Shown piece after piece: positions 42,093 to 50,149 of a stretch of 64,000 nt of DNA; the stretch's first letter is position 1; the number at the start of each line of letters is the position of its first letter. Origin of the DNA: Bryobacter sp964387685 (GTDB taxonomy: Bacteria; Acidobacteriota; Terriglobia; Bryobacterales; Bryobacteraceae); NCBI GenBank assembly GCA_964387685.1, contig CAYLXK010000006.1, forward strand, positions 62,001-126,000, written 5' to 3'. The notes under the pieces were generated by a model. The model searched no databases and had not been told where the DNA came from. It saw only the letters and a program-made list of their open reading frames with translations. A program made the position numbers and the translations under genes.

Positions 42093-43729
42093 TGGAAATC
42101 GTTCGCGCCGCAAGTGGCTCCTCGGACCAGAAGCTAAGCCCGGTAGCTTTCAAGCTGCCGCCGGCGCTGCTGGAGAAGGCCAGCGAGCGGCTGTGCTGGG
42201 TGACGGTGTTGTGCGCGGTGACGACGGTAACCTTGCTGGCGCTGGAGAGCTTTTTTCAGCCTGAGTTCCAGGTGGCTTTTGGTTTGCCGGCGATCCGGCT
42301 GACGATCCTGGCGACGATCCTGGCGAGCGGGTTCTTCATCCTGGTGCAAAAGAACGGGTGGGTGAAAAAGGAAACGCTGTTGGATCTCGGCATCGTTTTT
42401 CAAGTTTTCATTGCGTTTGTGATTGCGATGTTTGAGACGACGATAGCCTGGGACCCATCGGACCCCGTGCTGGGGCATTCCGGCGTAGCAATTTGGCTGG
42501 CGCTCTGCGGACTCATGTTGCCCAATTCGCCGATGAAAAGCGGGATCGCGGCGACGCTGAGCGCAGCGATGTGGCCGGCCGCCTATTACTTCAATTTGCA
42601 GCTGTACGGATTTGAAGCGCTGCCGCTGAACCGCTTGGCGATCTGGGTGATACCGAACTTCATTCTGGCGGTGTGGATGTACATCCTGAACGCGCGCATG
42701 TTCGATATGCAGTGGAAGCAGGTGAAGGCCGAGGAATTGGGGAGCTACCAACTGGACTATTTGATCGGCAAGGGCGGCATGGGCGAAGTGTGGCGTGCCA
42801 AGCACAAGATGCTGGCACGGGATGCGGCGATTAAGCTGATTCGCGCCGATGTGCTGGCGGGGGTGAACGCGCGGCAAGAGAACATCATGCGGAAGCGCTT
42901 CGAGCGGGAAGCGCGCGCCACGGCGAGCCTGATGAGCCCGCATACGGTGGCGCTGTTCGACTTTGGACAGACCAAAGACCACACTTTCTACTACGTGATG
43001 GAACTGCTAGACGGCATCGACTTGCAAACGATGGTGGAGCGCTACGGCCCTCTACCTTCGGGGCGTGTCGCGAACATCCTGATTCAAGCCGCGGAAAGCT
43101 TGGAAGAGGCGCATCGCGCCGGCCTGGTGCACCGCGACATCAAGCCGAAGAATCTAGTGTTGGCCAAACTGGGGCTGCAATACGATTTCTTGAAGGTGCT
43201 GGATTTTGGTTTGGTAAAGACGAGCGTCAAAGAACAGGACGCGAGCCTGATGACGATGGACGGAACGGCGACGGGCACGCCGGCCTATCTGGCGCCCGAG
43301 ATTGCGTTGGACGAAACAAAGATAGACGGACGGGCGGATCTGTATAGCCTGGGCTGCGTAGCGTACTACCTATTGACGGGGCAACTGGTCTTTAACGAGC
43401 CAACGCCGACGGCCATGGCTTTGGCGCATGTGCAGAAGACGCCCGTGCCGATGAGCGAGCGCACGGAGTTGCCCATCCACGCGGGGCTGGAAAGTGTTGT
43501 GATGCAACTGCTCTCCAAGCGCCCGGAGGACCGATTGCGGAGCGCCCAGGAATTGCAACGACGCCTGCGGGGATTGACGGACGTGCCGAAGTGGTGCACG
43601 GACGATTCCGCGCTTTGGTGGCAGACGAATTTGCCAGAGACGGCCGCGCGCGTGCAACCGGTGCTCCTGGACGAAACGCCGACATCGGCGGCACTAGCCT
43701 CGCCGGTCGGGGCGCGGATGAGCCGCTAA
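42092..43729 (+). CDS. Membrane Ser/Thr protein kinase with N-terminal multi-helix domain (paralogue)
   Basis: About 545 residues. Residues 40-215 form about six helices and the kinase domain follows from about 222: IGKGGMGEVW, lysine in AAIKLIR, HRDIKPKN, DFGLVK and LAPE. All catalytic residues are intact. It resembles the kinase at 2629-4161 in layout and in the stretch joining membrane and kinase parts (GSYQL- and EELGSYQL). It lies 16 bases before a nucleotide-carrier-like gene, so co-expression is likely. Confidence 0.92.
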   Translation: MEIVRAASGSSDQKLSPVAFKLPPALLEKASERLCWVTVLCAVTTVTLLALESFFQPEFQVAFGLPAIRLTILATILASGFFILVQKNGWVKKETLLDLGIVFQVFIAFVIAMFETTIAWDPSDPVLGHSGVAIWLALCGLMLPNSPMKSGIAATLSAAMWPAAYYFNLQLYGFEALPLNRLAIWVIPNFILAVWMYILNARMFDMQWKQVKAEELGSYQLDYLIGKGGMGEVWRAKHKMLARDAAIKLIRADVLAGVNARQENIMRKRFEREARATASLMSPHTVALFDFGQTKDHTFYYVMELLDGIDLQTMVERYGPLPSGRVANILIQAAESLEEAHRAGLVHRDIKPKNLVLAKLGLQYDFLKVLDFGLVKTSVKEQDASLMTMDGTATGTPAYLAPEIALDETKIDGRADLYSLGCVAYYLLTGQLVFNEPTPTAMALAHVQKTPVPMSERTELPIHAGLESVVMQLLSKRPEDRLRSAQELQRRLRGLTDVPKWCTDDSALWWQTNLPETAARVQPVLLDETPTSAALASPVGARMSR

Positions 43730-43745
43730 CGCTAAGCTCTAAAAA

Positions 43746-45920
43746 GTGGAACTGAACCGCCTCACACTTCTTTCGATGTGCGGGGCCGCGATATTGGTAG
43801 CGCACCAACTGGCGGGCAAGGCCGCGCGGGACGGGCTCTTTCTGTCGCGCTTTACGCCGGCGGACCTGCCGAAGATCGTGGCGTTGGCCGCGGTGGTGGC
43901 GATTTTGCTGGGTTTGGCAACAGGGCGCCTTTTGTCGCGCTTCGGCCCAGCGCGCGTGGTCCCGATAGGCCTGGTGGCCAGCGGGATTATGCACCTGGCG
44001 GAGTTTGCCGCGCTCGAGGGGCAGCGCAGCTTGGCGGTGAGCATTGTTTATTTGCACATTGTCGGCTTGGGCGCGGTGCTGCTGAGTGGATTCTGGAGCG
44101 TCACGAGCGAAGTCTTCGATCCCCGGGAGGCCAAGCGGCGCTTTGGGCGCATTGCCGGGGCGGGCACGGCGGGCGGGATTGCGGGCGGCTTGCTGGCCGA
44201 GCGGACGGTGGCGTGGTTTTCGACGGACTCTTTGTTGTTGCTGTTAGCGGCGCTGCACCTGGCCGGGGCGACGCTTGTGTGGGTGCTGGGGCGGCAGGCG
44301 ATGTCGGAAACGAGTATCGCAGCGGAGCCAGGGCTGGCGGCCGCGCGCCGCGCGTTTGCCCAGGCGCCCTTTCTGGTGAGCTTGGCCGTATTGGTGCTAC
44401 TGGGCACGACTAGTGCCGCGCTGCTGGATTATCTCTTCAAGAGCGGGGCCGTGCAGATCTTTGCCAAAGGGCCGGAACTGACGCGCTATTTTGCGATTTA
44501 TTACACGGGCACCCAAGTGTTGACGTTTCTGGTGCAGAGTTTCGCGACGCCGTTGGCGCTGGAGAAGCTGGGCTTGGGGCGTACGGTGATGACCTTGGCG
44601 TTGGCGATTGTGGGCGGCTCCCTGGGGGCGCTGGCGGTGCCAGCCTACGGGATGATGGCGGGGGTGCGCGCGATGGAGCTGATCCTGCGGGGGAGCTTTT
44701 TCCGCAGCGGGTATGAACTCTTCTACACGCCCATTCCCGCGGGGGATAAGCGCGCCGTCAAGACGGTGATCGATGTGGGTTGCGACCGGCTGGGGGATGC
44801 CTTGGGCGCGGGCGCCTTGCAACTGCTGCTGCTGATGGGCGCGGCGCATGCGCGCATTGAAATTCTGCTGGTGACGATCAGCCTGGCCGCGGTGAGCATT
44901 TGGATCACGCGCCGGATGGACCGGGCCTATATAGCGGTGCTGGAGAGGGGATTGTTGCAGCGCGCGGTGGAACTGGATCTCAACGACGTGGGCGATTCGA
45001 CGACGATGTCGGTAGTGATGAGGACGGTAGCACTGCCTACGGTTCCGGCAGCGGCAGAGTCGCCGACGGCAAAGACGGCGCTGCCGGGTCCGGCCGAGGA
45101 GCAACCGTTGCGCTTGATCCGAGACTTGCGCGCGGGCAACGCGGCGCTGGTGCGGCAGCGCTTGCGCGAGTTGGACCCCTGGGAGCCGCTGGCGGCGCCG
45201 CAGGTGATTCGGCTTTTGGCCTGGGACGAGGTCTCGCAGGAGTCGCGCGAGGCGCTGACCCGGGCGGGGGGCAAGGTAGTGGGCCAATTGACGGACACGC
45301 TGCTGGATGAGAAACAGGATTTCGCGATCCGGCGGCGAATTCCGCGCATCCTGGCGCGTTGCGAATCGCAGCGGTCGGTGAACGGGCTCTTGGCGGCGCT
45401 GGACGATCCCCGTTTTGAGATTCGCTTCCAATCCAGCCGTGCGTTGGACTATCTACACCAGCGGCGGCCGGAATTCGACTATAAGGGCGATGTGATCTAT
45501 GCGACGGTGACGCGGGAGCTTTCCGTATCCAAGCCGATTTGGGAGGGAAGGAAGCTGCTGGATTCGCGCGACGTGAACGATTCGGGGTTTAGCTTCTTGG
45601 ACGAGGTACTGAAGGAGCGGGCCAACCAAAGCCTGGAGCATGTCTTCAGTCTGCTTTCCGTGTTGCTGCCCAGGGAGCCGCTGAAAACGGCCTTCCGAGC
45701 GCTGCATAGCGAAGACCGGCTGTTGCGGGGTTTGGGTTTTGAGTACTTGGCATCGACGCTGCCGGTGGCGGTGAACGCCAAGCTCGTGGCGCTGATTGAG
45801 CATGGAGCGGAGCTGAATTCGGGCAAGAGCGCGCAGGAGGTGCTGGATCAACTGATGGCGTCGGGGAATAGTCTGGTGCTGGAACTGCGCAAGCAGGGGG
45901 CGGTACTGCCCGCGGATTAG
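43746..45920 (+). CDS. Nucleotide-carrier-like membrane protein fused to a HEAT-type domain
   Basis: 724 residues. The first ~420 are a polytopic transporter with 12 predicted helices; the opening LAGKAARDGLFLSRFTPADLPK and a central GSFFRSGYELFYTPIPAGDKRAVKTVIDV resemble the Npt1/Npt2 ATP/ADP-translocase group and related MFS proteins. Residues about 470-720 are soluble and helical, with repeated helix pairs (PRILARCESQRSVNGLLAALDD, then FEIRFQSSRALDYLHQ) typical of HEAT repeats. Start GTG 43746, 16 bases after the kinase stop. The substrate is not known; ATP/ADP exchange is inferred from the family. The convergent vapC overlaps its end by 4 bases. Confidence 0.6.
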   Translation: MELNRLTLLSMCGAAILVAHQLAGKAARDGLFLSRFTPADLPKIVALAAVVAILLGLATGRLLSRFGPARVVPIGLVASGIMHLAEFAALEGQRSLAVSIVYLHIVGLGAVLLSGFWSVTSEVFDPREAKRRFGRIAGAGTAGGIAGGLLAERTVAWFSTDSLLLLLAALHLAGATLVWVLGRQAMSETSIAAEPGLAAARRAFAQAPFLVSLAVLVLLGTTSAALLDYLFKSGAVQIFAKGPELTRYFAIYYTGTQVLTFLVQSFATPLALEKLGLGRTVMTLALAIVGGSLGALAVPAYGMMAGVRAMELILRGSFFRSGYELFYTPIPAGDKRAVKTVIDVGCDRLGDALGAGALQLLLLMGAAHARIEILLVTISLAAVSIWITRRMDRAYIAVLERGLLQRAVELDLNDVGDSTTMSVVMRTVALPTVPAAAESPTAKTALPGPAEEQPLRLIRDLRAGNAALVRQRLRELDPWEPLAAPQVIRLLAWDEVSQESREALTRAGGKVVGQLTDTLLDEKQDFAIRRRIPRILARCESQRSVNGLLAALDDPRFEIRFQSSRALDYLHQRRPEFDYKGDVIYATVTRELSVSKPIWEGRKLLDSRDVNDSGFSFLDEVLKERANQSLEHVFSLLSVLLPREPLKTAFRALHSEDRLLRGLGFEYLASTLPVAVNAKLVALIEHGAELNSGKSAQEVLDQLMASGNSLVLELRKQGAVLPAD

Positions 45921-46303
45921 CGGTAAGGCAGCATGAGCTGCTTTACCCACTTATCTGGAATCGACGCGAGATGAGCGTCCCGGTGGACCAGGGTATAGCT
46001 TTTCGATTTGGCGCAGGCTGCAATGAGAGCGTCGATGGAAGGAACCCGCGCCTGGCTTGCCGGGCGGAGTGAAAGAGCAAGGAAAGCGACTTGCTCCGTT
46101 ACATCGACCGTACCCGCTAGAGCCTTTTGGTAGGCATCGAGAATGCGTTGCCGCTCCTCGAAGTCTCGAAGCCGCGTGCCTAGCTCCAGCCAGGACGCCG
46201 CGCAGACGTAAGCCTTGGCCGTGTGGAGCAGTTTTCCCACTTGGTGGGCGCCCGGTTCACGCAGACAATGAATCAGCAGCGCGGAGGTATCCAGTAGATA
46301 CAA
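45917..46303 (-). CDS. vapC: PIN-domain toxin, VapC-like
   Basis: 128 residues with the PIN active-site pattern: LLDTSALL (Asp), Glu in WLELGTRL, Asp in VPSIDALIAACA and RDAHLASIP near the end. Typical VapC size; a ribonuclease toxin by family. The start is TTG at 46303, with GAGGCGG just before. Lies 8 bases after the vapB-like gene, in the same direction, as usual. Confidence 0.88.
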   Translation of the reverse strand: MYLLDTSALLIHCLREPGAHQVGKLLHTAKAYVCAASWLELGTRLRDFEERQRILDAYQKALAGTVDVTEQVAFLALSLRPASQARVPSIDALIAACAKSKSYTLVHRDAHLASIPDKWVKQLMLPYR

Positions 46304-46311
46304 CGCCGCCT

Positions 46312-46581
46312 CTATTCCTCAAGATCTTCCCGGCGGCGCGCGTTCGCCAGTTCGGCTAGCACGCGCTTACCTTGACCGCGGTACTTCTTGCTAATCTCTT
46401 CGATTTCTCGGATCGCTTGCGCGCGGCTAGGGAGGAGCTTAATCCGAAGCTCGTTCGGCTGGTCGCCAAGCGTCCATACGAATTGGCTACCCTTTTCGAT
46501 GCCTGCGGCCGCAACGATCTCCGCCGGGACGGTGACTTGATTTTTCCCCGTCAAGGAGCTTTTCTTTTCAAGGGCGGCCAT
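46312..46581 (-). CDS. vapB: AbrB/MazE-type antitoxin
   Basis: 89 residues: SSLTGKNQVTVPAEIVAAAGIEKGS is the swapped-hairpin SpoVT/AbrB DNA-binding fold, and the rest is a charged helical tail for toxin binding. Co-oriented and closely spaced with vapC. It starts 3 bases after the stop of the upstream unknown gene, so it may be read together with a longer minus-strand run. Confidence 0.88.
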   Translation of the reverse strand: MAALEKKSSLTGKNQVTVPAEIVAAAGIEKGSQFVWTLGDQPNELRIKLLPSRAQAIREIEEISKKYRGQGKRVLAELANARRREDLEE

Positions 46582-46584
46582 GCT

Positions 46585-47208
46585 TCAAGTATAGCGGCGG
46601 GTCAAGCGAACCTGGACGCCGCAAAGGTTCTGGCCGAGGCGCCAAGCCTCCGGCAGGACGAAGCCCTCGAGTTCGCGGCTTTCCAACTCGCCGCCGTCTC
46701 GCAGGTGAAGGATGCCGGATAAGACCTCCGTAATGCGGGCGTCGCGATGGGTGCGGGCGAGATGCACGACCGAGCGTCCCAACACGAGTTCGAGACTCAA
46801 GAAATCATCGCCGCAGAGATCGCGAATGGTCTGTAGAACATCCCCCATCACGTGCTCGGCTGGCGTGTCTCCCGCGCAGGGTAGGTAGGGAGGCCATTGG
46901 TCGTAGATTCGGCTGATCCATTGCTCGAAGGGAGCTCGCACGCCGATGAACGCGAGGCTCAAATCCGCGTCAAGCGAAAGTTCTAACGCGGATTCATAGG
47001 CATAGCCTTCGAGGACTCCGAGGGCATGCCATTCGCGAATGCGCGCTATTAGTTCGGGTACAGAGGGATGTAGACCTTTTTCGGCGAGGTCCCAAAGCAC
47101 TCTGAAGATACACCAGTCGACCGGCTCATAGTCGTCGACGCAGCAATCTAGTAGTGCCTGATCGATAGCATCGCCCCGGAAGCGCCGTTCGAATTCGTCG
47201 AAGGTCAT
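46585..47208 (-). CDS. Protein of unknown function
   Basis: 207 residues, acidic, without signal peptide or membrane segments. Residues ~30-75 (CIFRVLWDLAEKGLHPSVPELIARIREWHALG) look like a small helical winged-helix-like unit, and the rest has several helices. No family recognised. It starts 3 bases after the nucleotide-carrier-like gene and ends 3 bases before the antitoxin gene, so is probably made from the same message. Confidence 0.75.
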   Translation of the reverse strand: MTFDEFERRFRGDAIDQALLDCCVDDYEPVDWCIFRVLWDLAEKGLHPSVPELIARIREWHALGVLEGYAYESALELSLDADLSLAFIGVRAPFEQWISRIYDQWPPYLPCAGDTPAEHVMGDVLQTIRDLCGDDFLSLELVLGRSVVHLARTHRDARITEVLSGILHLRDGGELESRELEGFVLPEAWRLGQNLCGVQVRLTRRYT

Positions 47209-47211
47209 TGT

Positions 47212-48597
47212 CTAGAAGGCGAGGCGTTTGTGTTCCTTGACCAGGCGGCTGACGATCCAGAGCCAGATGAGGGTGAAGCCGATGTTGAGGATGGCGTAGC
47301 CGGTGAAGGCGAGGCCGGCGAGGCTACCGAGATAGACGACGCCGGCCTGGATCACATCGCCGAAGCGCATAAAGAAGGTGTCTATGGCGGCCTTGGCTTT
47401 GTACTTGGACTCGCGCGAGGTGGGCAAAAAGAGCGCCTGGCGGACGGTGTTCTGCAGCGAATAGTCGGTCGCGTTCTCGAGAGTCTTCATGACGCGGACC
47501 ACCATGAGGAAGGGCGCGACGGCGAGCGTCAGGTAACTGGTTAAGGCGATCATGGGCAGCACCCAAAGGGAGCCCTGGACGCCGAGGAAGCGAAAGACGC
47601 GGGAGACTACGAAACTCTGAACGAGAAAGCCGAGCAGGTTGACCCCGGCAAAGAAACTGCCGTAGAAGGCGCCAATGAATTTTTTCTGAGCCGCCGGGTC
47701 GGTGGGGAACTGCGCCTTGGCCTGGTCGCTCACGACGCTGCCCAGGAGAAACTCGCCACTGGAATTGACGATGTTGAGCAGCACGGTCAGGGCGGCGATG
47801 AGCAGCAGATAGCGGGACTGGAAGATGAGTTGGAAGCCGCCCTCGAGGCCGAGCTTTTGGTCCGCGTGGGCGCCGACCTCAGGGATGGCGCGCCGTTTTT
47901 CCCGGGCGTTGACGTAGACGGTGATGGCCGTGGAGAGCAGCAGGACGGCCGCGCCGAGCAGTTGGAGCTGGTAGGGAGAGAGGTCGAAGCGTTTGACGAG
48001 ATCGCTGGCGGCCTGCGCGCCGAGCCAGGCGCCGAGCGAAGCGCCGACGCCGATCATGGGGAAGAGGCGCTTGCCTTGGGATTCGGTGTAGAGGTCGTTG
48101 GCGAAGGCCCAGAATTGGCTGACGACGAAGACGTTGAAGATGCCGACCCAGATGTAGAAGACGACGCCTTCCTTGGCGCCCTGGATGCCGAAGAGCCAGA
48201 AGAGAATCAGGTTCAGGACGAAAAAGAGCGAGAGGCCGGCGATCAAGCGGATGCGGTTGACCTGGGTGCCCACCCAGCCGTAGAGCGGCACAATGAGCAT
48301 GAGCAGGGCGGCCTGTCCCGCGCTCGCATAGGCCTTAATGTAGGCGCTGCCCTCGCTCAGGATGAGGGCCTCACGGACGGTCTTCAGAATGTAGTAGGCA
48401 AAGAGCAGCAGGAAGACATTGGCGGCCAGCAGCAGCGCGCCCAGGCCTTCGCCTGCGCGGACGTCGGCAAAGAAAGAGAGCAGGCGTTCCAGAGGACCCT
48501 TGGGCTGTTCTCCAATGGTGGAGAAGCTGGGGAAGCTTTGGAGACTGCGGATTTCCGGGCGCGATTGGTATTCGGGACGATCTTCGGCTTTGGGCAT
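47212..48597 (-). CDS. Nucleotide-carrier-like (Npt1/Npt2, ATP/ADP translocase-type) membrane protein
   Basis: 461 residues with about 12 helices and a long charged N-terminus. LLFAYYILKTVREALILSEG in the first helix region is the hallmark of the TLC/Npt group, and KAKAAIDTFFMRFGDVIQAGVVYLG near residue 400 also fits. The family exchanges ATP/ADP across membranes in intracellular bacteria and plastids; free-living members have unknown substrates. It follows the kinase-like gene by 11 bases and leads into the unknown gene. Confidence 0.65.
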   Translation of the reverse strand: MPKAEDRPEYQSRPEIRSLQSFPSFSTIGEQPKGPLERLLSFFADVRAGEGLGALLLAANVFLLLFAYYILKTVREALILSEGSAYIKAYASAGQAALLMLIVPLYGWVGTQVNRIRLIAGLSLFFVLNLILFWLFGIQGAKEGVVFYIWVGIFNVFVVSQFWAFANDLYTESQGKRLFPMIGVGASLGAWLGAQAASDLVKRFDLSPYQLQLLGAAVLLLSTAITVYVNAREKRRAIPEVGAHADQKLGLEGGFQLIFQSRYLLLIAALTVLLNIVNSSGEFLLGSVVSDQAKAQFPTDPAAQKKFIGAFYGSFFAGVNLLGFLVQSFVVSRVFRFLGVQGSLWVLPMIALTSYLTLAVAPFLMVVRVMKTLENATDYSLQNTVRQALFLPTSRESKYKAKAAIDTFFMRFGDVIQAGVVYLGSLAGLAFTGYAILNIGFTLIWLWIVSRLVKEHKRLAF

Positions 48598-48608
48598 AGG
48601 GGAGGCGC

Positions 48609-50132
48609 CTACCAGTGGCGCTCGATCCCCACGATCTTCTCACCTTTCAGATACACGTCGATGACATGCTTGGGGTTCTTCTTGCCGGTTATTTTGGCGT
48701 GGCGGTAGACGCCGCTGGCTTCGGTGTAATCCGACCAGGCGATGTCGGCGTCGGTGGCGGGCAGAAGCCCGGTTTTCGCGCCCAGATCGTCCCAGACGAG
48801 CTTCCCGTTTTCCCAGCGAAATCGATCGAAAGGAAGGAGCTTGGCGAAGAAGGCTTTGCCAATCTTGTCGCGGCGCTCAATCAGACACTGGGTAACCCAG
48901 TCGGCCGACTGGGGATTTTCGTATTGGCCGGTAGACACGATGGCGCGGATCTCGTCGTTGGTGAACGCCGTGACGAGCTTGGCGGCCCAGAATTCGTCGT
49001 CGGGCAGGCGGTTGAGGAACGCGGGGTTGTGATACTCGGGCACCCACTTTTCAGGGTTAAAGGTTTTGGATTCAAAGCGGCCTACTTCAGGAAGCTTGGG
49101 GAAGCGGGCGAGGGCCCAATACTGCGGGACCAGGCCGAGGGTGAAGAACTGTTTGGCGGAGTCGCCCCAATCGAAAAAGTAAGCGCCGCTGCGGGCCGAA
49201 TTGGGTTTCTCCGTACCGCTGCCGAGAGTGGAGCCAAAGTCGAGCATAAAGTGCTGCACATAGTTGTCGCGGGTGAAGACGTCGATGTTGTTGATGGCGC
49301 GGGAGTCGTCGTGGCCCAGCCAGGCGTCGATGACGTGCAGGCCACGCAGGTCGCGGCGATGCTCGTGGGGAACGACGTCGTTGGGATCGTCGGCGCGGGT
49401 GCCGTAGTAGCGCGGCGGCCCGATGATCTTGCCAGGCAGAGAGTAGCTGGCCGTAGCGCGGTACTTCCCGTCGGGAGAAAGCGGCACTTTGAGGAGGATC
49501 TCGAGCAGGTCCCGGCGCGTCATCTTGCGGGCCTTGCCTTTGGCATCGAGGAGTTCAATGTTCTCGCCAAGGACAAGCTGGTCGGGCGTGAATTTGACGA
49601 TGCTGTTTTCCGGCACGTGATAGCCCAAGGCGTAGAAAAAGCGCGAGGTGATGGAGTCGACGGCGGTGGCCATGTTGGGGTTCGTCAGGGGATCGAACTT
49701 GATGAAATAGCGGTCCTTCTTGGAGTCCACAATGACGAAGCCCGGAGTGACACCCTCATTCTTGGCGCTGATGACGGTCCATTTGCCGTCGAGCGAAGGC
49801 GTATGGCCGGGGGCGGGGCCGCGGCGCAGCTCGTCCAGGCTCATGCGCTTGTAGTAGTGGCGCTGTTCCCACCAAACGCCATTCATCGGTTCGCCCAGCG
49901 TGTTGACGGCCTGGGCGCGGATGGGGGCGCCCTTCTTGGGCTGTAACTGTCCGGGAGGCCCGAACTGGTGGGAGAAAAGATCGTAGATATCGCTCAGCTT
50001 GCGGCTCTTGGGCTGTTTGATGGTAAGCGGCTTGGGCTCGTTGAGGAGCGGATCGTCGGGGAGAAACTTTTGCGCGAAAGCCGGGCCAAGGATCAGAAGG
50101 CCGCTGAGGGAGAGGAGAAACATTCTAGGCAT
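48609..50132 (-). CDS. Exported protein with kinase-like sequence motifs
   Basis: 507 residues with a clear signal peptide (MPRMFLLSLSGLLILGPAFAQ). Motifs in order: RYFIKFDP with Lys145 (the ATP-lysine position of atypical kinases), then GHDDSRAINNID at 273-284, which contains Asp276-x4-Asn281 as in catalytic loops, and FMLDFGSTLG with Asp298-Phe-Gly, the metal-binding DFG. The spacing is that of kinase-fold proteins, closest in style to HipA/FAM20/PI4K-type families rather than Hanks kinases. No database family is recognised. If active it would need ATP outside the cytoplasm. It sits 17 bases after the BamA-like gene and 11 bases before the nucleotide-carrier-like gene. Confidence 0.6.
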   Translation of the reverse strand: MPRMFLLSLSGLLILGPAFAQKFLPDDPLLNEPKPLTIKQPKSRKLSDIYDLFSHQFGPPGQLQPKKGAPIRAQAVNTLGEPMNGVWWEQRHYYKRMSLDELRRGPAPGHTPSLDGKWTVISAKNEGVTPGFVIVDSKKDRYFIKFDPLTNPNMATAVDSITSRFFYALGYHVPENSIVKFTPDQLVLGENIELLDAKGKARKMTRRDLLEILLKVPLSPDGKYRATASYSLPGKIIGPPRYYGTRADDPNDVVPHEHRRDLRGLHVIDAWLGHDDSRAINNIDVFTRDNYVQHFMLDFGSTLGSGTEKPNSARSGAYFFDWGDSAKQFFTLGLVPQYWALARFPKLPEVGRFESKTFNPEKWVPEYHNPAFLNRLPDDEFWAAKLVTAFTNDEIRAIVSTGQYENPQSADWVTQCLIERRDKIGKAFFAKLLPFDRFRWENGKLVWDDLGAKTGLLPATDADIAWSDYTEASGVYRHAKITGKKNPKHVIDVYLKGEKIVGIERHW

Positions 50133-50149
50133 CGGGGTGGTTCCTTGGA

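Noticed and set aside
48615..49946. 443-codon open frame opposite the exported kinase-like gene
   Set aside because: Composition is that of an antisense shadow (Val/Gly/Ala/Glu rich, no motifs); the minus strand has a signal peptide and ordered motifs.
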